64,000 nucleotides of DNA. Origin: Brevibacillus agri (GTDB lineage: Bacteria; Bacillota; Bacilli; Brevibacillales; Brevibacillaceae). This document shows, in pieces, positions 63,844 through 64,000 of the stretch (position 1 is the stretch's first letter; every line of letters starts with the position of its first letter). The position numbers were made by a program, and so were the translations under genes. The notes beneath the pieces are model-generated. The model was not told where the DNA came from and ran no database searches. It saw only the letters and a program-made list of their open reading frames with translations. The stretch lies in assembly GCF_004117055.1 (NCBI RefSeq), contig NZ_CP026363.1, positions 726,001 to 790,000 of the forward strand, written 5' to 3'.

Positions 63844-64000
63844 GGTTTCGCTTTTTCCCCGGAGCCGGGCAGTCCAACCCCCAGCAGGGAGCCCAAGAAG
63901 CTACAGCGATTTCGCCTCTTTCCTCGCCCACCGAAAGTCCCGATCAAGCGAACTACATCGTAGCAACAACTTACATCATCCTCCCAAGCCCCTACCCCGC
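63844..64000. other. Window end, nothing assigned
   Basis: No open frame of convincing length, ribosome site or RNA gene is visible in these bases. They may belong to a leftward gene or element continuing outside the window. Confidence 0.3.

Noticed and set aside
1..64000. CRISPR array, rRNA, tRNA genes, prophage structural genes
   Set aside because: No regularly spaced repeats, no conserved rRNA blocks, no cloverleaf with a T-loop, and no capsid, tail or terminase signatures were seen.

Overview
The window looks like chromosomal DNA of a Gram-positive, low-to-mid GC bacterium of the Bacilli, most probably Brevibacillus or a close relative. The reasons are strong AGGAGG-type ribosome binding sites with frequent GTG and TTG starts, Fur boxes of the Bacillus type, a SAM-I (S-box) leader on metNPQ, and clear counterparts of the Bacillus subtilis yclNOPQ and yxe gene sets. 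No rRNA, tRNA or CRISPR array was seen.

Layout. 1-5.4 kb: the tail of an unknown gene, a bacterial nitric oxide synthase, a Fur-controlled siderophore-binding lipoprotein, a secreted family-10-like glycosyl hydrolase and a lipase-like hydrolase. 5.7-8.5 kb: a secreted YHYH protein, an intact ISL3-type insertion sequence with an 8-bp target duplication, and a LysE-type exporter. 8.8-25.1 kb: two divergent operons forming the most unusual part of the window. The rightward arm codes for a secreted, membrane-anchored VWA protein, a large tubulin-like protein, what looks like its degenerate partner, a multi-spanning VWA protein, an unknown protein, a zinc-ribbon GTPase and a membrane-anchored protein resembling GTPase-associated protein 1. 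The leftward arm codes for a 49-residue membrane microprotein, a zinc-ribbon membrane protein and a membrane-anchored SH3b protein. 25.4-32.5 kb: a cupin, a roughly 2000-residue kinase/ATPase/histidine-kinase fusion and a facing single-domain response regulator.

32.8-41 kb: a MATE transporter gene broken by an in-frame stop, a DUF4097 lipoprotein, a petrobactin-type uptake operon (yclNOPQ) with upstream Fur-like sequences, an orphan Fur-boxed siderophore ATPase and a small YxcD-like pair. 41-44 kb: methionine ABC transporter genes under a SAM riboswitch. 44.9-51.4 kb: an operon joining a polyamine-type ABC transporter to a nucleoside hydrolase and an adenine deaminase, which suggests uptake and salvage of a purine compound. 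51.5-57.2 kb: a leftward yxe-like operon (monooxygenase, acetyltransferase, amino-acid-type ABC transporter, MmgE/PrpD protein) lacking the YxeP deacetylase.

57.4-64 kb: an intact MATE transporter, an MgtC-family protein, an iron-independent fumarase preceded by a Fur box, an IS5-type element using a -1 frameshift, and an AT-rich end with a small secreted protein and a truncated transposase.

Iron is the main regulatory theme: Fur-like sequences precede four transcription units. The tubulin/VWA/GTPase cluster is the best candidate for an undescribed system. Its gene order, overlaps and membrane anchors suggest one membrane-associated machine, but its function cannot be read from sequence.
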